From Lineus longissimus (taxonomy: Eukaryota > Nemertea > Pilidiophora > Heteronemertea > Lineidae): a DNA stretch of 64,000 bases. Positions 1-13,010 of this stretch are shown here, piece after piece. Made by a program: the position numbers and the translations under genes. The notes under the pieces are model-generated. The model made no database searches and was not told the origin of the DNA. It saw nothing but the letters and a program-made list of their open reading frames with translations. The stretch spans positions 8,188,501-8,252,500 of the forward strand of contig NC_088311.1 in NCBI RefSeq assembly GCF_910592395.1. The letters run 5' to 3'. Each line of letters opens with the position of its first letter. The first letter of the stretch is position 1.

Positions 1-240
1 TCTCTTCAATGTGAGTAAAACAGAAGCACAGATATTCAGGAATGCCTTCCAATTTATTGCTAAAAAGTTTATAATCTCCTGAATATGAGTAAAACAGAAT
101 TACTTATATCCAGGATTGTCTCCAACTTTGGGTAAAAATCCTGGAGCCTCCTGAATATGAGTAAAACAGAATTGCTCATTTTCAGGAAATGTTCTCAGTC
201 ATTGACAAAAAAGTTCAGGGCCCCTGAAAAAGAGTAAAAA
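1..240. repeat. 73-bp tandem repeat, about 3.3 copies
   Basis: The core gagtaaaa recurs at 13, 87, 159 and 232, giving spacings of 74, 72 and 73 bp. Each unit also carries a variable ttcagga/ccagga segment and a cctgaa segment before the core. Copies are diverged, so this is an old minisatellite. It runs off the left edge of the window, so the true copy number is unknown. No coding potential is visible in it. Confidence 0.8.
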
Positions 241-1888
241 GGAATATGAATTATGAATTTATGAATTATAATCACCTTGAAATAATTTCAATCAATCACT
301 CACATCATACAGCCCTGCGATGGGCAGCTTAACCTCCGATTAGTTTTCATTTGGTCGACCCAAGAGATAAATGACTCGTGAGCCCATTGTCAAGGAGACC
401 CATTTCCCCGAAGCTGGCAAATGTGATTGATGCTCATTTCCAATGTTATAGCTAAATAAACGGTACTGGCCTGGTTAAGCTTCCAGTACACATTCACATT
501 GCACTTCCTGACATTCAGGACGCCAGAAAATCAAATCGGTCTGCCTGAGTTCATGAAATCATCGAGGGACGGATTAGGATGTTGATTTGTTGGTGAGTAG
601 AGTGCATGTTCAGTGTCTATGAAGAGCTTCGTTAAACACGCAAGAGGCAAATAATTGTTAAATCATGTTAGTTCAAGCTTTAACAAGATGATGAATAAAG
701 CTGCATTCTAATTTTAGTATCTTTCAGACTAACGTAATTGCCAAGGTGTACCATAAGACGTCAAGCTGATTGAAGAACATACTGAGGACAACACACTCAG
801 GCTGCAACTATAGAGAGAAGCTTGCAGTTCATACTTTGCCACCAAAACCAATCGTTACCAATCGTTACCAATCGGTAACATGCAGCCCAACTAAATTTAA
901 ATCCATCGTTGCTAATCTCATTGAAGACATGAACCGTGCTAGTTCGTTGAAACAAATGGAAAAAAAGACGCTTTTAAAAGAGGTTCCGCGCAGGCGTTCA
1001 GTGCATGGACCAGGCAAACTATAATTCCGCGCAGTTATTAGCACAACACTAGGACCTTTTCATTTTCACTTGATGTCCTGTGACACCAAGGAAAACTCTT
1101 CTGCGCGTCTTCCGACAGTGAGTATACGATGTCATCCTTGACGCCCTGACGATATTTTGATATGCAAGCAACGATATCAATCAGCGTTCGAACAGTGATC
1201 AATATGGATGGTACAGAAATGGCCTTCAACGCCAACCGGTACCTCCATAATCTCTCGGGAGACTTTTCTACAAAAGACTGTTGAAGATTTTGATAAGGCG
1301 CTGAATGACGTCAAGAAAACCTTAATTGATGCTAAATGTACAGCCTGAATGCGAATTGCTTTTTTTCCCCGCACTGATTGGTTTAAAAAAACGGCATGCA
1401 AGCGTATACAGAATTTCACTTGTAAGAATCGTGACTTCTGAAGCTTTGCCTACGCAGCGCCATTCATGCTAACGATGTTTGTCGTCGCGCAAGGCCCTGG
1501 TTGTCCGGCGGGTGGAACAAAGATGCTTGATCTGCCCGACACAAGATGTTCCAAACGTGACTTCCGCATATCGTCTCCATCAAACTCTCATCCTTTGGTT
1601 ATTGTTGGACAACCCGTCTTCCTTTCCCTATTCCCTGCTACTAATTCCGGCTTAATCATGACATTATCACAGGAAGCCTGATGAATGTGAGAAGGATACG
1701 AAATCTTTTTCTGCGCGATACTCATTATTTGGGCAGGAATTGATCTGAGTGTTGGAGAACTCGAGTAATGCCTTAATGTTGAGGTACATGCAGAGTCGAC
1801 GGTGTGGTTGAAGGTAACGAGATGCGTGCGTTTGCATGGGTGGGAAAGGGGAAGGGAGAGCGTTTTTGTCAAAGAACACCGGTAGTTA
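241..1888. other. No recognised gene
   Basis: Only short open frames are present, several lacking an ATG. A small triplication of taccaatcgt lies near 850-880. An exon-like stretch with acceptor near 514 and donor at 592 has a partly open frame but matches nothing I recognise. Confidence 0.5.
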
Positions 1889-2264
1889 GTCAGGAGTTAG
1901 CGACTACAAGTATATAGAACGAAGTTCGGTGTTGTGAGAATGAGATTCGTACATGCATCACCGACTGGTTTCGAGGTCAACATGGAGTGCAATGACAAGA
2001 GCGAAGTCGAAATGTTCCTTGCCCAGGTTACCTAATAGGATGATATCACTTCGGGTGGAGCTGTCCTTTCGTCCAAAACCTCCATCCTCGCGGTGTTCGT
2101 CAGGAGTTAGCGACTACAAGTATATAGAACGAAGTTCGGTGTTGTGAGAATGAGATTCGTACATGCATCACCGACTGGTTTCGAGGTCAACATGGAGTGC
2201 AATGACAAGAGCGAAGTCGAAATGTTCCTTGCCCAGGTTACCTAATAGGATGATATCACTTCGG
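1889..2264 (+). repeat. 166-bp direct duplication (1889-2054 and 2099-2264)
   Basis: Both copies start with gtcaggagttagcgac and end with gatatcacttcgg, and I see no difference between them over 166 bp, so the duplication is recent or conserved by conversion. They are separated by 44 bp that belongs to the inverted repeat listed separately. A short frame inside each copy reads through about 40 codons and then meets stops. No protein family is recognised. Confidence 0.85.
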
Positions 2265-2595
2265 AACAGGGGCAGCTGTACGACTGGAAGGCAATGGCCT
2301 CAGGTCCGGAAATTGACGTATCACCTACACTGATGGCGTAGATTATTGCTCACCGGATCCAATGCAGTTAGCCAACTGGGATCTGGATCACGAACTAATC
2401 TTGCTGATGGCGGAACAGACGAGGCTGCTCTTACAATGACATCACATGAAGTAACCCAATTGCCCCGAATATTCTTTTAAAAATTAGTCAGTTCGCTTGC
2501 ATCGTTTAAGGATTTCATACCGAACAGAATGTACTGGTTGGGTCACCAAACACCGCGAGGATGGAGGTTTTGGACGAAAGGACAGCTCCACCCGA
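2051..2595. repeat. 47-bp perfect inverted repeat (2051-2097 and 2549-2595)
   Basis: The segment at 2051-2097, starting tcgggtggagctgtcc, recurs as an exact reverse complement at 2549-2595. The left arm sits exactly between the two copies of the 166-bp direct duplication. This architecture resembles the ends of a small fold-back transposon, or a copy-and-paste rearrangement. I see no transposase between the arms. Confidence 0.8.
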
Positions 2596-2599
2596 ACAA

Positions 2600-5500
2600 A
2601 ATTAAGGTGGTCAAGGTGTCTCAGTTCTAAATATCAGTCACGTGAGGGGCGTACCTGAAGCCTCAATGGTTCGCTGCAACAATTTGAAACGTATACGAAA
2701 AAGTCCATTTGACGGCATCCCGTGAACTTTAAGCCAACACTCGGCACTAACGAGCTCAGTGATGTGTGCGAGGGGAGGAGGATACGATACCCGCGACTGG
2801 CTCTGGTTTTTCGAGGATGATTTGAAACTGCGTGGATATGAGTTCACTCTGACGCCAAAAATCTATTCGACAAACCAATTAGAGGTGGGAAATTCAATTA
2901 TATGACATTACTGATTTAGGTTTTCGACACACCCCAAGGGATCAGAAGCTGTTTGAAGTCAGTTGCCAGAGAGGCTGCCATGACCTTAGGATGATAATTA
3001 AACAATACTTAGCCAAGCCAAAGGGTAAAAGGCTTAAATATTGATCGAATTGGTTGGCTAAATTCGTTGTTGCCGAGAAACATTGGAAAGTTCGGCAAAA
3101 GGTGTAGTCTGTTGTTGATTGAGGGTTCGATTGCCCACTGGCAGAATCTTTTCCATAAACATGTTCTCTTTACCCCAATTAAACATTATTAACCTCTGCT
3201 ATCGGGAAATTATCTTCAAAGCACGTTGTCGATGCATTACACATCTACAGTACACTTTCCCACGCATTACACATTACCTACAGTACACTTTGCCTATATG
3301 TATTATTATAGTACATTTTAGGCGGAGTGTTGCACGAATGATCGATGAGCAATAGGTTCGGAATTGCTGGTGATGAATACTGTATACAGTACCGACGTGT
3401 CCTTGCACATTAATGATTTCATTTGCCTCCCGATTTATAGCTGACCAGCACCGACCAATATATCATTGGCTTCAGATCTAAATTACCTTTGTTACACTGA
3501 TCACCATCATTAATACAGCTCAGAATAACAAAATACCATACATTTCTGCCATAAATTTCAATTGATGAAGTGCCCTTATGGAAATGTACAAAGCAATGTC
3601 AGCCGATCATAACAATAAAAGTAATTGGTGTGTCTGGTTGTTGTAGGGGAGCTTCGGTTCGGCCAATCCAGCAATCATTTCATCATCTTCACCATCAAGG
3701 CTTTTGCATCTTATCAAATTTGAAATAAAAGGGAGCATAAGACAATAAGACCCAGGATGGTATTTCATCAGATTAGACTATCATCAAATGATCATCACGT
3801 ATACACTCTAAGAAATAAGGATTTCTGAGCTTTTGAAAAACGTCTTAGGGTTTTTCACCCATTACAAACATTCACCCCCTAAGGGTCTATTGGTGGTTTC
3901 CAAAATATCAAAGACCTTATGGGTTCTTTGAATGACATTCTTGGCATCTTCCTTTCCATACTGAACGTTTTTCAAGAACTCAAAAACTTTTTTTATTGGA
4001 GATGTTCTAGATGCACCACTTCCTGAAGACTGGGTAAATTCCACAAGCCATACCTTTGCCAACAAAGTCAACAAAAGGTGCATTCAAAATGTTGCTTAAG
4101 TTTTACGAGCAAATGTCACTTGCAAAGATATTATTGTAGTGACATTTAAAATGTGTTGCGTTTGTAGAAGATCAAATACAAAGCGTCTTCACAGGAATGT
4201 CAGATACGAAGCACAGATGTGTTGATGAGTCGAAAGTGAAACTTTTTTCCTGATTCGTTTGACGATAATGGATCAAAATGATCTTCTGCCACCTGAAGAC
4301 TTTTAATTGGTAAAACATTATTTTTACTGGCCTTCGTGGTCAGTTGCGATTGCCGTGCCAAACACTTTCAAAGAAATTAATCTAACGCCCATAAAAATCT
4401 AATGGGTTTCTTCGCACGCCGCTACTTAGACGACTTCGTGGAGGCGATCGTGAAAATTGCAATACCTAAATAATTGGTAGTTAACCATCTTCAGAAATGT
4501 GCTAGATATTCTAACGTCAGAATGTCGTATTATTTCCTACATGTAGCCGAGGACGCGACATTTTAATGGACACTTTATTGGACATGGTTGGAGTATAAGA
4601 TAGCAACCATTTTGGATAAACAATGTCATGAAGAATAATACATTTGTTTTAGGCCTATTTACATGCTGACAGAAAGCTCTCATTAATTTGCATGCTGACC
4701 TCTGACCTTATCCAACCTTTGTTGTATCGAATGCACGACAGCGAGAACATTCAAGAGCTTGTGGTCAGCTTGAAAATAAGATTAAATAAATTGCTGAAGT
4801 AGTCACCATATTGTCCCTGATTATCTTTATCCTCAGTTACCAGGACACCCATTGTAGCATGATTTATACTTATGCTAACAACATTGTACAGCACTGTGTA
4901 TGCATAGCTCTCATCTTCATCACGGATACACCACTTGTTTATAATGCTAACGATAAATATCCTTATTGAGCAATTAAATCCTTATGTAGCGCTAACTAGC
5001 TTCATAAAATCAAATTAACTGTGTTAGAGCACCGTCACCAGACACAGTAACGAAGTAACGAGGAACAACAGGTCTTTTGAGCAGCAATTCAGCCCATTAA
5101 AATAGTAATTATCACCGCACGCTCTCGGCGTATTTCTAGATTGAACTATTCATAGGATGAGTATATTGATTGTATTAGATCCTCTTGGATGCTGCTATAA
5201 ATCAAAACCGACTGAGTTGGTTCATGTAGGCAGGTTTATATCTCTTTGAGATTCCTACATTGGTACTGCGACAGAAGTGATTGTGGTGTTTGAAGGAGGA
5301 AAGCCACCGGCGCATCTGAAGGTTGAACTAATGTGAAACTATGCACAAATCGACTAGAGCGTAAGAGATTTTCCTTTTAGAGGCTCTTCAAAGCAGTCCA
5401 AAGGTTTGGATATCTTTAATCGTGAACCAATAGTGCCCTGACGAATTTACCCTCCCCTTCAATGAGAAACACCTCAAACCCTGTTCGATCGGTGGACAGG

Positions 5501-8500
5501 TGTTGATTTTAGTGTCGGTGGTAGCACGTATGTGTAATTCTACATCCAGGGTGGTAGCATAATTTGTCCGTGACTCGAACAACTACAAGCTTGGCTACAA
5601 GTCAGAGAATGACGTCTGATACCTTTGTCAATGGTAGGTTCGTTGAGAAGGAGACACCATTATCCTCGTGGATGAAGCAGTATACGAACGTCATGCAGTT
5701 CACTAGACTTTCAGAAATATGAAACACTGCCTCACCGTATATTATACAATATGCTGAGCAAAAATTATCTGAAGATGAGGAACGCAAGGCAACAAGGATG
5801 ATATCTGAGATCGAAAATGTCGCTGCTCTCGATCCAGGGTCTATAGGTTTACAGATTATACGCTCACTGAGAAACAAAAAAAAACATACTTCACTATCAA
5901 AACGCGGGAAGCATTAAACTCCTCATGTTCGAGTAAGAGTCGATCAAAATTGATGTTTGCAGAGTGGCATGAAATACGTCATGGAATGGCATAAATGCAA
6001 CCCTGGCATCAATGTGAAGAAAAACCTAATATAGCTTGTTCGTCGGTATATCCACCATGCAGTTGCTTCGTATTCCCACCGCAGTCAACTGAAAGATGCG
6101 ATCTAGAAGGGGGTTATGTTTGCTTGGATAAAACTATTGGCCATGTTAATGCGGCGCAGAGTCCTCAAGGATGCCCCCAAAGAAAAGCTGGCCATTAACT
6201 CTTCCATTCCCATAGAGAGGTATATTGCGCTAGAGATGACAGAGTTGTGCGAGGTTTAATCGAATGGGTCTATCGATTGCATCGGGTCTTCTTAGATGCT
6301 GCGGCACAGCATTATTACGAGTCGGGTCAGTGTGGTTTCTATCAAAAACAATCCGACTTGCTTATGATTTTTTTATATCTATTGCGTGCTTCTCGATAGT
6401 CCTGTTTAATTTTTCTATAGTAGAAGACCGATGCAAAGGTTGATGGTACTTTCAAAGATCAGAGCCTCAGCCCACGTAGCCAAAACAAGAGGAGCCGATT
6501 TATCCTTATCAATAAGAGCCTGATCAACTCCTCTCAATTGACTATTATAGCCACGCACCCTATTCTAGGGCCATCATAAAAGCCGATATCAAGAGAGACT
6601 GATATATTCTTGTCAATATTCAAGGGTTCTAATCGTCTTACCATAAGCACTTAGATTATTTGCAGTGTTACAGCGAAAGGTTCTTGGTACCTCTCGCGTA
6701 TCTATAGTCTTCCGGTCTTAATGACAATTTTCAGTAAGCTGGCATGGATGGCGTGCCACGAATCAGGATGGTTTGTAAGACGACTCAGCAATGGAGAGAG
6801 GACACAAACCAAGCTGCTCAGCGACATTGGGGATGAGCAACATATTGGTTAGCACTTTTTTTAAAAGGAGAAAATACTTTTACAATATTATCGATTAACA
6901 CATTTGCTGATGCGATCGCGATGACGCCATGACATTTTTCGTAAGGTCTAGACTATGATAAGCATCGGTTGTAAAGCTTTCACATAAATTGAGAATAATT
7001 TGGTCGAAATGCAAAACGAGGGATTTCGGATACACTGATGTAGCGATTCATCCTAATATTAGCATGAACGAAATATCGTAATTTTCCGGCGAGTTATTTC
7101 GTTTGTATCTGCCTTTGAGACTTTACAGTATGTATGCTTTATCAAGAAATGGTTCGCCATTAATATTTCTATTAGTGTTTGCAAGTTAATTCAATTTGAT
7201 ATACTGGTACATATAGAACTTTTTCTATCCATGGTAGCAACCGTTAGGGCTATAACGCACATTGTATCTTGCCCATCACTAAATTGTAGTGTTTTATTCC
7301 AGGCAATCGAGACATAATTCAAGGACTTAGACATTGAGCAAACTAGACAGAATGTAAACCCATCCTCTCGCAATCCAATGGTGCCAGTATAAAAAAAACA
7401 CGACAGAAAGTCGCAAAAGTCCGCCGACTTGGCAACGCAGTTACCAACTGCAAGACTTAGAGATTACTTCCACCCATGGTACTTTCTGCCAGCTCCTTTT
7501 GGATTTTATATTTGCTTTCCCAATACGAATACAATTGAGCAGGATCGACTTTATTCTCACGGTCGGTCACCTTAGAAACACCGTGTTCACATTTGAAAAC
7601 GCTGAAGGGTGCATGCAGCTCTATTCTAAAATTGCATTTTCATATCGCAGTTAGACGACAGACGTCTTCGCTGGTACAGACATGTTGTGACGGATTGTCG
7701 TGTGCAGTATACTCGTGCCACCTTTGCAATTGCTGGCTTCTCGGAGAGGAGGGCGCCATTGACGTATGCAATGGAACTTGGCATTCATCAAATATTACTA
7801 TTTGACTATTTCATTTCAATCGCAACTCGATCATTTGACTTATCGTCTGCAACTAATCACTCCCATCCAGTCGCTAAGCGGCAATGCTGGATGACACAGA
7901 GAAACGTATAAATCAAGCGAGTCCCATTTTATGATCGAGCAGAAAGAGGTAACTGAATTCGTTCCCAATTCATCTTTCAATCAGCCCTCACGTCTCCAAA
8001 TGGCTCAAAGCCGTTAACTCGATTCATTCTAAGTGAGAAATCTAAAGATAGTTTTCAGTGCATCCCAGCTGCTCTTAACAAACCAAAGACAAAAGATCAG
8101 AATTTGGAAAAAGGTGCTAATGAGAGTAAGTGAATCATCGGCACCAGTATTTCGCTGAAAAGTGGTATTAAATTTGCGCAGAATGCGTCTCTTTACCATC
8201 TCTCAATGCGCTTTAAAGTGTTTCGTCAATGAGTCTACATTCGGTGTTTCCGTACTAAGGTGTTCTGCTATGAGGTGTTGTCTCGATTGTTTTCGCATCA
8301 CAATGGCAATGTCGATGGTTTTTCATCATTTGAAGTTGAACAATAGTTATGTTTAAAAAATCATGTAATGCCCTTTCCCAGCCGCCGTATTGGTGCATCA
8401 TCTCCTCATCAAATCAAAGACCATTAGATATTGGATTGGATTCCTTACAAAATCCGTCATTCCTCTGTACGAAGCGTTTAGTTTCTTAAAATACCCCGGC

Positions 8501-11128
8501 CAAACGTCGTAGCGGGCGCTTCACAAATGGGAGTCTCGGGGCAAGTGACTGACCTTTACCAACTGGCTAAAAACATTACTCATGATATATACAATGTACG
8601 TGCGGACAAAGAGAAAGTCAAGAAACCAACCGTGTGAAGAACAGTGGTTGCTGTTTGAGCTGCCGAGTAATAAAGAAAAGTGCGCTATTTTTCTGGCAAG
8701 GCCCAGACAATATACATACGAGGATTGCGCATGGCGCGGGTTACAGCCGATTAAGATGAGTGCATGTTGTCATGTTCTTGACTGATCTTCAGGATATCTT
8801 AACGCATTAAAATTATGAATTGTGTGTCTAATATCGAAACGATATGGAACGAAGCACATTCCTCATCACCAAAGCCAGGTTGAAAAAATGAACAGAAATT
8901 GTGAAATTGTCTATCCATCAAAGTTTTTACTTCACCGCCAACATCTTGCTTATTGCATTAATGATCTAGACTGACAATGGATAGCGTGATGCTATTGAAC
9001 ATTGTTGAACAGTTTGAAGAAATATATTTTGAGCTTATGGCTGTATGATAATTAGCCATTAACATGACTTGACAATCGGAAAACTTACGGCCGGGTACCC
9101 GATTGGCCTCTTTATAGTCTTGGTTTATACCTCCATCACGATCGTTGAAAAATTGCAAACTCATTGGTCACGACATTACAACTCATCTATTTCTTGGTTC
9201 AAAACAGACAAGCGGAAATTGCAAATCTCCGCTGGGGGCGCAGAATCAGTTGAAAGGAATTATCGCTCTTCAAAAGGAAACGAACATTAAATCAAATGAT
9301 CCCACAACTGAACAGTGGACGCACTGATTTCAATTACGGTAACTAGCCTCCATTCATTTGAAGGCATTTCTTGAAAAGCAAAAGAAAACTAGTTCGGGAA
9401 TCGTCAAAATTGACTTGTTGACAATATGTACATGTTATGGATTTCTTTGTTGCAGCATTTTGTTAAGTATTTCAGAATCTCGGAAGCCTCATCAATGTAG
9501 CTGTAAAAGATATTGCACTGGACACACGGCCAGTGTATCAGTGATTCGTTGCTTTCATATGTTTCAGTGTTGAGCGAGTTTTATTTCACTCGGTCGGATC
9601 AGTACTCTTCTACATGTCCATCAATAACACATTATGTTGCAGGATATCGAGCTGTGGAATATTGGCTCAGGAAAGAATGTTATGATGTTTTCACGTTAGA
9701 AAAAAATGGAGCAAAATCAGCATCACAGAATGTGAGGAATAGACCTCTTTGTTATTGCTGACTGAGTTCTAACTGTTCTAACACTGACAGCAACATTCCA
9801 ATTTGAAAGCGTAATTATATCAAAACTATCATTCCCTCCTATATAGGACTGATGATGGCGCCACTTCTAGTGACAGTTTGATATCCCTGTTTCCTGATAC
9901 ATTGATGTTCTGTGTCCTTTCCTCGGCGGATCGAGTACCGACAAAAAGGGATAGGCATTCAAAAAAGCAGTCATAATATTCAAGAACATACTCTCTGCAA
10001 AACTAGCTTTCGTCTTGACATTATGCATTGCAATCACATAGTGTAATCGGACTGAAAATGGCCGCGATCTTAACATCATCGTACTCACTTTGGATTAAAT
10101 TACAAAATTATATGTGGTTTAAAATGAAACAATATCATTCATAATGTTACTGTGTACTATATTAACCATAGTATATCGAGAGGCCGAGTAAATTAAAAAC
10201 TACTGGTACCAGAATGGTATTACATGTACCACACGTGTTTAAACCAGGTTATCAATGGGTGTAGCTGATGCAACGAGACCTTGGCAGTCATCAAGAACGC
10301 AACCAGTATATATATAGTCGCGTCGATAACGATATGTATCAATCATGATTTCCTGGCTAATGACTGACAGTCAAGGAGGTAGCTAATCTAGTAGGAGAGA
10401 CAATCATAACACACGTACATGTACGATTCTATTGCATTATTCTATTAATTAAATTCAAAACGAAGGATTCTCGTGCAGGCATTTTTCCATTTCGAGATGA
10501 CTATACGACAACACAACGCGAGGCTGGTATCCAGGAAGAAATTTAATGGCATGTATGTCAGATGTAGGCTTCTTTACGCCTGATGTAAATAGAAAACAGG
10601 TTGACATCCCAGTGGCAGTGGTAAAAAAGCCAGAGTGAGAATCACGGAATAAATTGCCTGTCCTGATCCATTTTCCACTATCACTGACTCACTTCATAAA
10701 TACTTGACATTCGTTGATATTCTCAAGATTGCCACTTTGTCATAATTCAATTTGATTTTCTAAAATTACATAGATTTTTGAATTCACCAGATGGTCACAT
10801 TCCCATTCGATCTGGTGTATATATAGAGCCACGTAGTAAGGACCTAGGACTTGCCCGACAGGATGTTGACTGGAAGACAATGCGGACACTTGTATCGATG
10901 AACCACGTATTGAGCGGTGTGACTGATACCAAAAGCCAGCACCGACGCAAGGACGAGAAAGCCAGTGGGATGCAGTGTCAGTATAACCACGTGGGAACTA
11001 TATTTTTAGGCTATTCTCGTTTCTGAGAAGCAATTTATTAGGGTGTAGACAAACATGTATAGGCTGATTGATGAGTCCGGCTGTCTAATAACTGAATACC
11101 CTTTTTGAATTAGTTAACCAATTCCTAC
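2600..11128. other. Long intergenic stretch, no gene recognised
   Basis: I see only short open frames, none with a domain or a convincing exon chain. A minus-strand frame around 3865-4022 has exon-like composition but no proper donor. Short tandem motifs (tacagtacactttg) occur near 3245-3295. Distal exons of unrecognised genes cannot be excluded. Confidence 0.5.
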
Positions 11129-11590
11129 CTTTGAAGTTTTCTTTTTCCTTAGGCTCTTGTCTGTGCCTCTATGTTCCTTTTTCCTGAACAAGTGTCTCTT
11201 TTTCCCAGGGGTCGACAGCAGTACATCCTTATCTAAATGATTATGAGCATATTCCCACCTCACGGGTGTCTGTAGTAAATTATCCGACTCTGCCAAAGTC
11301 GTAAACTCATCTCGAGCTATCTTTCTATTCCTCGAGATATCCCGTTCCAGGGCCATTAAATCCCTGTCCTCTTTCTTATCCAGCATCGTGAATGGGTAAT
11401 TATTATCAGCCTGCTCGGTACCGGGGTGTCCGATACACAGGGACTGCCGGATTACCCGGGACAACTCGGCAAAACACGCCCTTACTGTACTTCCCATGTG
11501 AAAGCTGTACGGGTCAGTCCCATACCGAAGTTGTCATCCCACGGAAGCAGCACCACATATTCTCCAGATGGACCTTCCGCAGAATATATC
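11129..11590 (-). CDS. Candidate coding exon of unrecognised gene, apparently frameshifted
   Basis: On the minus strand a good acceptor (gttatctcag) is followed at 11590 by an open frame encoding a segment with VVLLPWDDNFGMG. That frame soon closes, but the adjacent frame opens as TDPYSFHMGSTVRACFAELS and stays open for about 130 codons, ending in a lysine/arginine-rich tail (FRKKEHRGTDKSLRKKKTSK) directly before a good donor, GTAGGA, at 11128-11123. Splice sites at both ends plus coding-like composition in two successive frames suggest one real exon with a one-base frameshift near 11520, from mutation or sequence error. I do not recognise the family, and no flanking exons were identified. 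Confidence 0.35.
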
Positions 11591-12849
11591 CTGAGATAAC
11601 ACACTGAGATAACTCTGTATTAATCCGTATAATGTATAGAACAATCCGCATTACACCCAATAACGCTCATGAACACTACACATTTTCCGCATTGTGATCC
11701 TAAAGTACAGCATTGATCAAATCAGAATCCTCTCAATACTCCGAAAGCATTTAATTGATTAGAGTAGCTATATGCTACATCAGCTAGCAGGTAGCCGATG
11801 TCCAGCCGCACAGAGTATGTAGCATGCTGCCCATAAAGGACGCAACCATTAAGTGACTTCTTGTTGTTTACAGAAGTAGAATCCAAACATGCAACTGAAT
11901 AGATGCGGAACATCCACAAAAATCGATAGTAAACGTCTTCTAGACTCCGTTAATCTGAAAATAAACAATCACCTCCGTGTAAGCAATTGAGTTTAAGGAT
12001 CTGGATCAGTGGTTGTTACGGCCGATCGGCGTGCTCAGAGTGGAAACGACGCGCGCGCCGGGCTGCAGTCAAACGATGCAAAGGAATCACCATCGGTTTC
12101 AGCTGCAATGAGCTGAGCAACCGCGTGGTATTCGAGGAAATGGGGAGAAGATCGTTAGTAGCACAGTGAAGCTGCTGTTGGGTTCGCCAAGCTTGTTACG
12201 GATGTGTGTTGGCGTTTTCACTTTTGGTGCCGCTGCTTTAACCGACATGATTGTATTTGCTGATTGAAGGAAGCCATTCCTTTCGTGAATGCGATTTTCA
12301 TTCATTACAGCCTATATTTCCTTTATCATATTTAACCAATATTGTGTCTATTCGACTTCTTTGTCGGCATGTAACCTTCCGGCGCTTGAAGTGTGGCTCC
12401 CCGATGTGTTCTCGCGGATAGATTGACCGATCCCGAAGTGTAGAAAATTTCTGTTAAAACGTGTGGACGGTTTTGAGATAATGACATGGATTTAAAAGCT
12501 CGATTTTTTTTATCCACCCGTATAAGACAGCTTGCCAAGACCTAAGTCTGAAAAAGACATCATGGTTTTAACAGAATGATCCACGGGTCATGGAAGACAC
12601 TCCGTTACTAAAAAACACTAAATTGACAGATTTGTGTCTCGTGATCTGACAAACTTGATAATGGTATCGCTTTGACCTATAATAACACAATATTAAACAA
12701 TTCTTGGCGATACAAAATATAAATGTTCGACTGTTTATGTTTGATATAATTTATGGATCATTACATCATTATACTTGAGGCCAATGATCTCACTGAAAAG
12801 TGACTTGCTGTGCCAGTTATATGTATTCATTTGAAGAGGATAGACTGGC

Positions 12850-12998
12850 ATGGCTGATTATGAAGGGCCAATAGACGAAGGTAAGACTATCGAATCGGGT
12901 AGATGTCGGATCATAACGGCAAATATTGGAAATGCAACTCCTAAATGTATACATTTCCGACTGTAGCACTTAATTACAACTTTATAATTTCAGGTTAA
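12850..12998 (+). promoter_or_regulatory. Possible spliced upstream ORF in deiodinase 5' UTR
   Basis: An ATG at 12850 opens MADYEGPIDE and the exon ends in G at 12880 before a GTAAGA donor. After removal of a 113-bp intron (12881-12993, acceptor tttataatttcag) the codon completes as Gly and is followed at once by TAA (12996-12998), 12 bases before the deiodinase ATG. If transcription starts upstream of 12850, ribosomes would translate this 11-residue peptide first. The transcript start is not visible, so this is an inference from splice-site logic. Confidence 0.4.
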
Positions 12999-13010
12999 AT
13001 CTTGACCACC

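Noticed and set aside
3862-4083. Minus-strand frame with exon-like composition (KKVFEFLKNVQYGKEDAKNV)
   Set aside because: No recognisable domain, no matching donor and no neighbouring exons.
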